Notes under the pieces: model-generated
What the model saw: the letters and a program-made list of their open reading frames with translations, nothing else
Databases searched by the model: none
What the model was told of the DNA's origin: nothing
Assembly (NCBI RefSeq): GCF_900115145.1
Contig: NZ_FOVL01000006.1
Span: 112,630 to 176,629 of the forward strand
Direction of reading: 5' to 3'
Origin: Salegentibacter flavus
GTDB lineage: Bacteria > Bacteroidota > Bacteroidia > Flavobacteriales > Flavobacteriaceae
Length of the DNA: 64,000 bases
Translations under genes and position numbers: made by a program
Shown here: positions 19,385-26,197 of the stretch, piece after piece
Layout: every line of letters begins with the position of its first letter
Position numbering within the stretch: position 1 is the stretch's first letter

Positions 19385-19473
19385 GCCCACGCGTTGTATA
19401 TGCTGTTCGCATTTAGTGAGTGTGATTCTCCACCTCACCTTGCGGGTGTACAAGCACCCTCGTAATTATATCC
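19350..19473 (-). ncRNA. Candidate guide RNA scaffold downstream of the Cas12f-like gene
   Basis: It lies directly after the Cas12f-like stop on the same strand. It holds three hairpins in RNA order: GGGTG/CACCC (19444-19459), GTGAG/CTCAC with an inner GTG/CAC (19416-19438) and GCG/CGC (19391-19410). Next comes GTGGGCTCACTT (19379-19390), which recurs almost unchanged before sigma (21546-21560). Guide RNAs of TnpB-like proteins sit in this place with the guide at the 3' end. The guide would then begin at about 19380 and run toward 19350 (first bases AAAGGTCCTACTC). If the scaffold instead ends at 19371, the guide is the flanking gene sequence (TACTCGTATACTTGG). The RNA itself and its ends are inference. 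Confidence 0.55.
19353..19393 (+). repeat. Left copy of the locus-flanking inverted repeat
   Basis: Read inward on the plus strand it is GTTCCAAG TATACGAGTAGG, then AAGTGAG and CCCACGC. The right flank of the sigma/Cas12f operon, read inward on the minus strand (21542 down to 21494), gives GTTCCAAGG TATACCAGTACC, then AAGTTGAG and CCACGC in the same order. The match covers about 45 bases with gaps. It could be terminal inverted repeats of an ancestral element, or complementary segments of two RNAs (guide-RNA repeat and anti-repeat). Confidence 0.55.
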
Positions 19474-20571
19474 TCAATCTATAATAAGTTCAATGCCTGC
19501 TTTTTCAGCCTTGTACTTTATTTTAGTCATTAAATCATAATAGCTCCAGTTTCTCAGTACAAATTCCTCCTCCTTAGCTATCCCGATCTTGTCCTGCTGA
19601 TTTAATAGAATTAGCGTCCCGGCCTGGTGTTTAATGCAAAAGTTGATTAACCTCCTGCTGTATACGTGGATGCGATGATGTACATAATTACGCTCCGTAT
19701 TACAAAACTTGGTTACTGCTTTTGTTTTTCTTTTGCGCCCTTTGCCTGATCTGGAATAGGTTGCTCCAACCCGTGCCCTTTTACAGGCTGCTTGTATCGC
19801 TAACCTTCGGTGTAAAAACTCTTCCCTGGTGCCAATACTAAGTTTGGCTTTACCGGTTTTCACTACAATGGGATATTCCAGAGACAAAGAAGCCTCCGCG
19901 ATCACTTCCGGTTTTAGGCTTTGCTTTTCTTTTTCAATTTCAAAAACCGGAAGCCAGAAGATTTTGCCATCTTTCAATTTGATATGGGAAGTACAAAGCT
20001 TGATTTCCCCTTGTACTACTCGCTGCAACAACTGTGGTTTGTCAGTATAATCTGTTCCTAAATAAGTTCGAAATGGTATTTGAAATAAACGAAAGCAAAA
20101 GACCTTTTTCTCTTCATTATAGGATAAACCACTGATGCCCTCCAGGCTAAACGGAAAAGCCATGTCCCTCCTGAAGTTCTTTAGGGAGCGTTCGCCTCTC
20201 CAGTATTCCGGCCTGTTTTTATTGAAGGAAGAAATTAAAGCCCTGTTCAGGTTAGACAATATGTTTGTTGGGACTTCACCTTTAAAGCGATCTGATACTA
20301 CACGATAGGTTGTATTGATACGGGAGCGTTGCAGGATTCCGTCCTCATCTTTTTTTTCATCAGCCAATTTATACTTTATCCCCTCTGATAAATAAAAAAA
20401 CTCCTTGATCATTTCCTGCACATAGAGGTGGGAAACGATAAGATTAGCGGCTCTGAAGCAGCGGTTCTGCCACTGGTAAAGTTTATCCAGGGCCTCCTTT
20501 CTTTCTTCTTGGGTAGGCAGGTCCACCACTAGCTGGATCTTTCGCGTGAGTTTTAGCGTTGACTTTTCCAT
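19474..20571 (-). CDS. Nuclease-dead Cas12f/TnpB-family effector
   Basis: A 365-residue protein with the TnpB/Cas12f layout: N-terminal helical/wedge part (KLTRKIQLVVDLPT), recognition part (NRPEYWRGERSLKNFRRDMA), then a RuvC fold with the bridge-like GRKRKTKAVTKF...ERNYVHHRIHVYSR. RuvC-I, normally a DLG-type Asp, reads ASLSLEYPIVV (Asp to Ser, Gly to Ser). RuvC-II, normally an Ile-x-x-Glu, reads TLILLNQQ (Glu to Leu). The chain ends at KAGIELIID, where the zinc finger and RuvC-III Asp should follow, so all three catalytic acids are gone while the RNA/DNA-binding fold seems kept. It starts 1 base after the sigma factor stop (TAG-T-ATG). I infer an RNA-guided DNA-binding protein that recruits this sigma factor. 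Confidence 0.85.
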   Translation of the reverse strand: MEKSTLKLTRKIQLVVDLPTQEERKEALDKLYQWQNRCFRAANLIVSHLYVQEMIKEFFYLSEGIKYKLADEKKDEDGILQRSRINTTYRVVSDRFKGEVPTNILSNLNRALISSFNKNRPEYWRGERSLKNFRRDMAFPFSLEGISGLSYNEEKKVFCFRLFQIPFRTYLGTDYTDKPQLLQRVVQGEIKLCTSHIKLKDGKIFWLPVFEIEKEKQSLKPEVIAEASLSLEYPIVVKTGKAKLSIGTREEFLHRRLAIQAACKRARVGATYSRSGKGRKRKTKAVTKFCNTERNYVHHRIHVYSRRLINFCIKHQAGTLILLNQQDKIGIAKEEEFVLRNWSYYDLMTKIKYKAEKAGIELIID

Positions 20572-20572
20572 A

Positions 20573-21358
20573 CTAAGCCGATTGTGGTTGCTGTTGGTGT
20601 TTCTCCTTCATGAGTTTATATGCGGCCATAAACTCACTGTGTACTTCCTTTTGAGATAGGTGCAGCGCTGCAGCAATGGAAGCAAAAGAATAATTCTTTT
20701 CACATCGTAATTTTAACACCTTTTCCTGATCTGCAGTCATTTTACCCTGGACCTTTATCGCTGTAGCAGGATTTTCTTTCGTTTGAAGCGTGCTCCCTTG
20801 ATTGATAATATTCTTGATATCCTGGATAGCCAGCTTTACCTCGTTACTGGTTTCGGTGATGCTTGTTCCCATTACCTCGGAAATAGCTTTATACTGGAAG
20901 CCATATTTCAAACAGAGTTCTATTAAATGTTTTCTTTCTGAAGTCAATAATGGCAATACGCTTTTAATCCGGTCGAAAGCTTTTTGATCTGCTTCCTGGT
21001 CTATTAGATGCTCATCCTCTTTCCCGGGATCATAGCCGTGCATATATTCCTGGTAGTTGTCATAATATTCCAGCCTGTTGATGTTTCTGTAAAAATTATT
21101 TCTGGGCCGGCAATAGTAGTAAGTACACTCTCGTTTCATCACAAAACGCAGGAAAAAGTAAATATGTTCTGGTCTCTCTATACCTTCTCTTTGCTCCCAC
21201 AGTTTTAAGAAGGTATCCTGAAGTATAGTTTCAATGACAAATTCATCCCTTATTAATTGCCTCCCCAACCAAAAAATCCTTCGATTGTATTTGGAATAGA
21301 TAAGTTCCAAAGCATCGGGATGCCCTTGTTGTAATAATTTGAAAATGCGCTGTAACAT
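20573..21358 (-). CDS. ECF-type sigma factor with an extra C-terminal HTH, partner of the dead Cas12f
   Basis: 261 residues. Residues 1-90 are sigma-70 region 2 (PDALELIYSKYNRRIFWLGR, ETILQDTFLKLWEQ). A linker rich in Tyr and acidic residues (NRLEYYDNYQEYMHGYDPG) follows, then region 4 at about 130-180 (LTSERKHLIELCLKYGFQYK). Unlike ordinary ECF sigmas of about 180 residues, it continues with a second region-4-like HTH (MTADQEKVLKLRCEKNYSFA to 255). No anti-sigma gene is adjacent; the partner is the Cas12f-like protein 1 base downstream, so both are made together in near-equal amounts. The inferred role is to load RNA polymerase at sites chosen by guide RNA instead of by a promoter motif. An ordinary ECF role is less likely because of the fused operon and extra domain. 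Confidence 0.85.
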   Translation of the reverse strand: MLQRIFKLLQQGHPDALELIYSKYNRRIFWLGRQLIRDEFVIETILQDTFLKLWEQREGIERPEHIYFFLRFVMKRECTYYYCRPRNNFYRNINRLEYYDNYQEYMHGYDPGKEDEHLIDQEADQKAFDRIKSVLPLLTSERKHLIELCLKYGFQYKAISEVMGTSITETSNEVKLAIQDIKNIINQGSTLQTKENPATAIKVQGKMTADQEKVLKLRCEKNYSFASIAAALHLSQKEVHSEFMAAYKLMKEKHQQQPQSA

Positions 21359-21487
21359 AAGCAGTCGCTTTTAAGTGGAGGTAAAAACCGCCAGAATTAA
21401 AATGGATTTAGCTTAAGCGAATTCTTATAATTTATAAAGAGAAGATAGCTTTGAAACCATTGAGAAGAATGCCTGTTTCTTACAAAC

Positions 21488-21560
21488 AAAAAAGGCGTGG
21501 AGACTCAACTTATCGGATTGGGGTACTGGTATACCTTGGAACGACAAGTAAGCCCACGCC
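21488..21560 (-). terminator. Terminator-like hairpin before the sigma/Cas12f operon
   Basis: On the minus strand the 5' arm GGCGTGG (21554-21560) pairs with CCACGCC (21494-21500) and is followed by six T. The stem continues inward with CTTA/TGAG and CTTGTCG/CGATAAG, leaving a loop of about 26 nt that holds GGTATACC. The size and loop are unusual for a plain terminator, so attenuation or a guide-RNA 3' end are both possible. Confidence 0.6.
21494..21542 (-). repeat. Right copy of the locus-flanking inverted repeat
   Basis: Minus-strand GTTCCAAGGTATACCAGTACC followed, at similar spacing, by AAGTTGAGTCTCCACGCC. It matches the left flank at 19353-19393 in opposite orientation. It includes the 3' arm of the terminator-like stem. 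Confidence 0.55.
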
Positions 21561-21621
21561 CGGGTCGTGAGCATTTACACTTATCATCTCGTTCCTTAAA
21601 AATTACCAGTTTTCAATCCGA
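21513..21621. repeat. Long interrupted inverted repeat in the sigma leader
   Basis: The arms are TCGGATTG (21513-21520) with CAATCCGA (21614-21621), ACTGGTA with TACCAGT, and GGAACGA with TCGTTCC, in mirror order, giving 22 paired positions separated by short mismatched segments that allow G-U pairs. The pattern points to selection on an RNA duplex rather than a DNA operator. Confidence 0.7.
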
Positions 21622-21665
21622 GAATCAAAGCGAATGCTTCTAATATTTTACTTAAAGAAGTTTCG

Positions 21666-21673
21666 CAAATATA
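21666..21673 (-). promoter_or_regulatory. Candidate -7 promoter box for the sigma-locus RNA
   Basis: Minus-strand TATATTTG matches the Bacteroidota -7 consensus TAnnTTTG; transcription would start at about 21660. The -33 region is AT-rich with no clear TTTG, so this is a weak prediction. It supplies a start for the structured RNA that ends at 21488. Confidence 0.4.
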
Positions 21674-21748
21674 TTAATATGAAGTAAATATAATAAAAAA
21701 AATAAATGTGGTACAAGTTTACCACGAAAAATAAGTTAAAAATTTCAA

Positions 21749-21768
21749 CATTGCTTATATAAGCAATG
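21749..21768. promoter_or_regulatory. 20-bp perfect palindrome at the XRE gene start (operator candidate)
   Basis: CATTGCTTATATAAGCAATG ends 2 bp before the ATG of the XRE gene. A palindrome covering the ribosome-binding region suits autorepression by the dimeric XRE protein. A second inverted repeat GTGGTA/TACCAC lies at 21708-21725. Either could also control the divergent sigma locus. Confidence 0.6.
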
Positions 21769-21770
21769 CA

Positions 21771-22025
21771 ATGGATATAGAAATTTCAAACTCCAAATTT
21801 TTAAACATTTTTGGAGAACGCCTTAAGTATATAAGACAACAGAGCAATCTTTCTTATCGAGAACTCGGTAAGCGATGTGATTTGGACTATAGCTATATAA
21901 GTAAAGTTGAGAAGGGCGAAAGAAATATTCAGTTATCAACTATTTTGGAGCTTGCTAAAGGCCTTGAAGTCCATCCGAAAGATTTATTTGACTTTAGTTT
22001 ATCTGAACAAAATCCAGTAAAATAA
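21771..22025 (+). CDS. Small XRE-family HTH regulator
   Basis: An 84-residue one-domain Cro/CI-type DNA-binding protein: ERLKYIRQQSNLSYRELGKR, then DYSYISKVEKGERNIQLSTI, the complete five-helix HTH_3 fold. There is no sensor or protease domain. It is divergent from the sigma/Cas12f operon with 412 bp between their starts, and the strong palindrome overlaps its own start. A likely local repressor of itself and possibly of the guide-RNA/sigma locus. Control of a restriction or toxin module is another role for such proteins, but none is nearby. Confidence 0.85.
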   Translation: MDIEISNSKFLNIFGERLKYIRQQSNLSYRELGKRCDLDYSYISKVEKGERNIQLSTILELAKGLEVHPKDLFDFSLSEQNPVK

Positions 22026-22186
22026 ATTCTCACCAACCAAATTTCAAAACTTGCTCTTCCCCTCAACGGTTTTCCGTAATCTCCTTTTATTTTAATGTTT
22101 TATATTTAGCGAAACTGGGTTTATCCCGGTTTTATTATTAAAAAGGTAAATTGTTTGAGATATAACTAGTTACCCACCATTGACAA

Positions 22187-22927
22187 ATGACGAATAATAC
22201 CCACATTGATAAAGATTTTGGTTGGTTTATTGGTGGTTTTGACAACAACCAACTGCATAGGCATTATGCCATTCAGTTGAGCATTCCGATGGAAGGAAAG
22301 GTCATTTTAAGAACCAAAGAAAATGAAGTTGAATCTGAATACCCCATATTGATAAAGTCAAATGTGGCTCATCAGGTTATTTCCAATAACAGGCAATTTT
22401 TACTTCTAATCAATCCAGCTTCGACCATCGGTCATTTTTGGAATCATCTATCTGATAAGGAAATTCAAGAAATCAATCTGAGCCCAGCAACGGATTTAAG
22501 AAGGGTATTGATTGATACAAATCAACAACAGGTTCCTGACGAAGAGCTAAACTCAATTATAGAAAAACACGACTGTTTTTGTAACTCAGCTATTCATAAA
22601 GGCGATGAAAGAATTAACAGCGCCTTAGTCTATTTATCAAACCATTTCGACAGAGTTGTATCACTTGATGAAATTGCAGATTACTGTCACGTTTCAACAA
22701 GTCGATTTCTTCATCTATTCAAAGAAGAGACAGGAATTACATACAGGAGAGCTCAACTATGGAACAAACTTCTCAAAGGTATGCCTCAATTTGGCAAAAA
22801 GTCATTTACAGAGATTGCTCATGGAGTTGGTTTTTCGGACAGTGCCCATTTCAGCAGAATTTTTAAAGAAAACTTTGGTTTTAGCCCCCGTGAATTCTTA
22901 AAGATTAGCCAGTTTATTCAAGTTTAA
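22187..22927 (+). CDS. AraC-family transcriptional regulator
   Basis: A 246-residue regulator. The N-terminal half is cupin-like (LHRHYAIQLSIPMEGKVIL) and probably binds a small ligand. The C-terminal half is the AraC double HTH: SLDEIADYCHVSTSRFLHLF, then FTEIAHGVGFSDSAHFSRIF, then NFGFSPREF. It is followed 56 bp later by the transglutaminase-like gene on the same strand, which it may control. Nothing in the sequence reveals the ligand. Confidence 0.88.
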   Translation: MTNNTHIDKDFGWFIGGFDNNQLHRHYAIQLSIPMEGKVILRTKENEVESEYPILIKSNVAHQVISNNRQFLLLINPASTIGHFWNHLSDKEIQEINLSPATDLRRVLIDTNQQQVPDEELNSIIEKHDCFCNSAIHKGDERINSALVYLSNHFDRVVSLDEIADYCHVSTSRFLHLFKEETGITYRRAQLWNKLLKGMPQFGKKSFTEIAHGVGFSDSAHFSRIFKENFGFSPREFLKISQFIQV

Positions 22928-22983
22928 GCTTATAAAACTTCTGACCTTTGTTCTATAATCAAAAAATCAAAATAACATCTTAT

Positions 22984-23718
22984 ATGGGACAGCAACTTAA
23001 AGAATCAGTAGAATTTAAAATTTACCTTAAACAGACGGAAATTTTGGATTTTAACTCACCAAATATAAAAGCCTTAGTCAGCGAAAAAGAATGGGGTAAA
23101 ATGACTGAATCCGAAAAAGTCAAAAACATCTACAACTTTGTAAGAGATGAAGTAAAATTCGGCTACAACATTAGCGATGATATTCCGGCATCACAAGTGC
23201 TAAAGGATGGATATGGTCAGTGCAACACCAAAGCAAATCTATTCATGGCTCTTTTAAGGGCAGTTGGTGTACCTAACAGGATGCATGGATTTACGATACA
23301 TAAGGAACTTCAAAAAGGTGCAATCACAGGGATGTGGTACAAGCTCTCACCTAAAAATATACTCCATAGTTGGGTAGAAGTGAATGTAAATGATGAATGG
23401 TTTAATTTAGAAGGGCTGATTCTCGATAAGCCCTATTTGACAGCACTGCAAAAGAAATTTTTGGAATGCAAAACAACATTTTGCGGATATGGTGCTTACA
23501 CAGATAATTTCCAAAACCCGCAAGTTGATTGGAATCAGAATCATACGTACATCCAGGAGAAAGGAATCAACCAGGACTTTGGACTTTTCGACACGCCTGA
23601 TGACTTTTACAAAAGGCATCAACAGAAATTAAGCCCTTTAATGAAATGGATTTATCAAAATTATGTCCGACATTTAATGAATAAAAATGTAGAAAGAATA
23701 AGAAAAAACGGTGGGTAA
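22984..23718 (+). CDS. Transglutaminase-like cysteine-fold protein
   Basis: About 244 residues from ATG 22984 (an in-frame upstream ATG at 22948 is possible). The transglutaminase-like core is clear: nucleophile Cys in DGYGQCNTKANLFMALLRA, His in ILHSWVEVNVNDEWFNLEG, and a following Asp (LILDKPY). There is no signal peptide, so it is predicted to be cytoplasmic. Members of this family act as transamidases, peptidases or amidases, and the substrate cannot be inferred here. It probably forms an operon with the AraC gene upstream. Confidence 0.8.
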   Translation: MGQQLKESVEFKIYLKQTEILDFNSPNIKALVSEKEWGKMTESEKVKNIYNFVRDEVKFGYNISDDIPASQVLKDGYGQCNTKANLFMALLRAVGVPNRMHGFTIHKELQKGAITGMWYKLSPKNILHSWVEVNVNDEWFNLEGLILDKPYLTALQKKFLECKTTFCGYGAYTDNFQNPQVDWNQNHTYIQEKGINQDFGLFDTPDDFYKRHQQKLSPLMKWIYQNYVRHLMNKNVERIRKNGG

Positions 23719-23787
23719 CATTGGTAACCGTTGCACAAGCCTCTAATTCTCCTTGTTGAATTAGATTTTCAATTGATTCAAGGCTTT

Positions 23788-24117
23788 TTAAACAATTCCT
23801 TTTTTATGATCTGGGAATTCCAAACTCCAAAAAACAACCCTTAGAATAGCTTGAAAGGTCAGTAATTCCCTATTTATAAAGAAAAAAGAACAGGTAACGC
23901 CCTTTGGTAGAGCATTTGCCCCGGATTTCGCTCTTTTTGTTGTTGATTTAAGATATTTCTTCAGGTTATGGCTATTGCGGCCAGGTGCATGTATTTGTTT
24001 GCCTGTCTGATCCCAATGGTGTTGACCTTTCGCAACCCCCGCTGCGCAACAATTGTCGCTGGGTGAGGTCTCATGACCTTGCGCTAAACTCAAGTTGTAC
24101 GGCACCAAAATACCCAT
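23788..24117 (-). pseudogene. IS1182-like transposase C-terminal remnant
   Basis: The minus strand in two alternating frames gives RGLRKVNTIGIRQANKYMHL, AAIAITL and then HNLKKYLKSTTKRAKSGANA, the usual C-terminus of Bacteroidota IS1182-group transposases. The catalytic part is gone and there are frameshifts. It lies beside a 117-bp repeat copy and marks another dead insertion in this accessory region. Confidence 0.7.
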
Positions 24118-24177
24118 TGCAGTCTCGGGTCTTCTATGGCATCCTAGGTTAATCTTTGGCTATTAATTACAGATAAC

Positions 24178-24294
24178 CGTTCCTGTTTCATTTTCCAGGT
24201 ACGGCCAGGATGCATTCCTGGAAATTTTACTTTTCCGTTTTTGGTCTGGTTCAACCGGTCAATGGTTTTCATAAGGATATGATGCCGGGGATCT
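24178..24294. repeat. 117-bp direct repeat, copy A
   Basis: About 91 per cent identical to 26198-26314 in the same orientation, from cgttcctgtttcat to ccggggatct. On the minus strand both copies can encode DPRHHILM, then NGKVKFPGMHPGRTWKMKQE, so they are probably fragments of one unidentified gene. The two copies bracket rlmF and a hypothetical gene. Confidence 0.85.
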
Positions 24295-24300
24295 GTTAGC

Positions 24301-25251
24301 TTACCACTCTTCTTTCCATACCTTTTGTTCTTCCTTTGAAAGGAACGTCCAAGCTACAATTCGGCTGCTTTTATTGCCGGTTCCCATAGAAATGGTTTTA
24401 AGCTGAGTGGGTTTTACTTTTTCTAGTAATTTATAAATACCCTTAAGGTTAGATTGCTTTGATACCAAAGTTGAAAACCAGAAACAGCTTTTAGCAAATT
24501 CTTCACTTTCGCGAATCATGTTTTTTATGAATTGATATTCTCCACCATCGTAGATAAGTTCATTTTTAGCTCCTGAGAAATTTAGTTTAGCTTCAGTTGC
24601 TTTTTTTCCTGAGAGGTTCCTTAATTTTCGTCGACTACCTCTTTGAGCTTCGTCAATGGAGGCATGAAAGGGTGGGTTGCAAATGGTGAAATCAATTTTA
24701 TCTTTTTTATCGATTATGCCCTGAAAAATTGCAGTCGGATCTTTTTGTAATCTACAATCAACTTTGTCTTTTAGAGATGGATTTGAATTAATAATTTGCT
24801 GAGCTGATGCAATTGACTTGGGATCAATGTCAGAAGCTATAAAGTTCCAATCGTATTCTGTAACGCCAATAATAGGGTAGATGCAAGTAGCTCCAACTCC
24901 CACATCAAGACCACAAATTTGACTCCCTTTTTGTATTTTACCGGCATTGCTTTCGCTCAGTAAGTCAGCAATATAGTGAAGGTAGTCAGCTCTACCCGGG
25001 ATGGGTGGGCATAAATTCTCATCAGGGAACTTCCAATTGTTTATGCCATAATAATGCTTTAGGAGCGCTTGATTTAGAAGTTTTACAGCAATTGGACTTG
25101 AAAAATCTACCGAATCACCTCCATATTTATTGGGCTTAATATGGTTTTTTAATTTTGGAATAGCATCGACCAAGGACTTCAAGTCATAAGGTTCCCGGTT
25201 TCTATTGCGATTATGTAGCCTGGTTTTGAGTGGTTTATTTTTTGATGGCAT
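24301..25251 (-). CDS. rlmF: 23S rRNA (adenine1618-N6)-methyltransferase RlmF
   Basis: A 316-residue class I methyltransferase of the RlmF/YbiN family, which methylates N6 of A1618 in 23S rRNA. Visible marks: a basic N-terminus (KTRLHNRNRNREPYDL), FPDENLCPPIPGRADYLHY, SAM-binding GLDVGVGATCIYPI and the catalytic NPPF in FTICNPPFHAS; RGSRRKLRNL is also typical. Full length. A housekeeping gene inside an accessory region, between the two copies of a 117-bp repeat, so it may have been moved or duplicated with that repeat. Confidence 0.93.
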   Translation of the reverse strand: MPSKNKPLKTRLHNRNRNREPYDLKSLVDAIPKLKNHIKPNKYGGDSVDFSSPIAVKLLNQALLKHYYGINNWKFPDENLCPPIPGRADYLHYIADLLSESNAGKIQKGSQICGLDVGVGATCIYPIIGVTEYDWNFIASDIDPKSIASAQQIINSNPSLKDKVDCRLQKDPTAIFQGIIDKKDKIDFTICNPPFHASIDEAQRGSRRKLRNLSGKKATEAKLNFSGAKNELIYDGGEYQFIKNMIRESEEFAKSCFWFSTLVSKQSNLKGIYKLLEKVKPTQLKTISMGTGNKSSRIVAWTFLSKEEQKVWKEEW

Positions 25252-25631
25252 AGGTTTCTGCGGTTTCTTAAATATGCGTTTGATAATTCCACATTTTTAA
25301 AAGTTTAGTTTCAATGAAAAGTGCTCAATATAAGTATTGGATATCGGCCACAACTATTTTCATGAGATGAATACTCTCCTTACAATTTTAGCTATGCTTC
25401 CTAACTAATTCCTATTTCAGGCCCAAGGTAGACTTTTCCGAAAAAACCACTTTATGTGGTGTGTGTTTGGTCACGATTTTAGTATTAAAGAATACATGGC
25501 TTTCAGCAATACCTGGTCAAATTCTAAAGCTAGCTTTAACCTTGGATGCAGTATCCCTTATCACCAGTATATTGAAACCGATGATGCTTATTTTTAATCT
25601 TCAAATGACAAATTAAGACCAGTTATAAATC
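25252..25631. other. Gene-poor stretch with a possible decayed ORF
   Basis: One plus-strand frame reads FGHDFSIKEYMAFSNTWSNS, then FNLGCSIPYQYIETDDAYF before a stop at about 25596. It resembles the end of a membrane or outer-membrane beta protein, but I cannot name it and no start is seen. The remainder shows nothing. Confidence 0.3.
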
Positions 25632-26051
25632 CTAAATATTACCAGTTTTTATGGGCTCGTCCGGGTCCAATCGCATTTCTTCAATGTGAAACCTTAGCTG
25701 TATCTTTTTATTAGTGGTCGGGGAACGATAATAATAATCTATATATAGTAGTTCCTCGTGTTCTTCTGGTAAAGCAATGGTTATTTTACGTTTACTTCTA
25801 TTTTGACATAATATTATAAGCCTGTCATCCATATACCGGGTTTCCCGAATATTCAATATTTCTATATCCTTACCGTGCTGAGTTTCGGTTACAATGGTTA
25901 CGTCATTTGGTTCGAAAACAATTCTACGATTTATTTTTTCAAATTCAGATCTATAGATGTTGGGATAAGTTTCAGTAAATGGTGAATAATAAACTTCTTG
26001 ACCTAAAAGGAAAAAAGGTGTAAATATAAATATTTGGCAAAGAGTTTTCAT
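25632..26051 (-). CDS. Hypothetical exported protein
   Basis: 139 residues with a short signal peptide (MKTLCQIFIFTPFFLLGQ), so periplasmic or secreted. The rest is a beta-rich domain with charged stretches (EILNIRETRYMDDRLIILCQ, LLYIDYYYRSPTTNK). I do not recognise a family. It stands alone between gene remnants, and its end is 380 bp from the rlmF start on the same strand. Confidence 0.55.
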   Translation of the reverse strand: MKTLCQIFIFTPFFLLGQEVYYSPFTETYPNIYRSEFEKINRRIVFEPNDVTIVTETQHGKDIEILNIRETRYMDDRLIILCQNRSKRKITIALPEEHEELLYIDYYYRSPTTNKKIQLRFHIEEMRLDPDEPIKTGNI

Positions 26052-26197
26052 TCTCCTAAAGTTATAATATTCAAAGGTTTAGAAGCCTGCAGTTTACATA
26101 AAAATGCTTGTAAGTATTAAAAATGGGAGTTTCCCTGTTTTATTTACATCTAACCCGTATAATCTCATCAATCCTGCTGGTGTAACGTTTTGAAAGA

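Larger units (their letters stand above)
21488..21660 (-). ncRNA. Structured RNA upstream of the sigma gene (tracr-like, guide RNA or attenuated leader)
   Basis: Minus-strand RNA predicted from a -7 box at 21666-21673 to a T-run at 21488-21493, about 172 nt. It contains two competing folds. One is a long interrupted stem: TCGGATTG/CAATCCGA, ACTGGTA/TACCAGT and GGAACGA/TCGTTCC, 8 + 7 + 7 bp. The other is a terminator stem (21494-21560) whose 5' arm lies in the loop of the first. It carries the same CGTGGGCTYACTT block as the candidate guide RNA after the Cas12f gene. It could be a tracrRNA-like partner, a second guide RNA, or a leader that controls read-through into sigma 130 bp downstream. 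Confidence 0.5.

Noticed and set aside
19381..21560. CRISPR array
   Set aside because: There is one short shared block on each side of the operon, but no regularly spaced repeats and no spacers.
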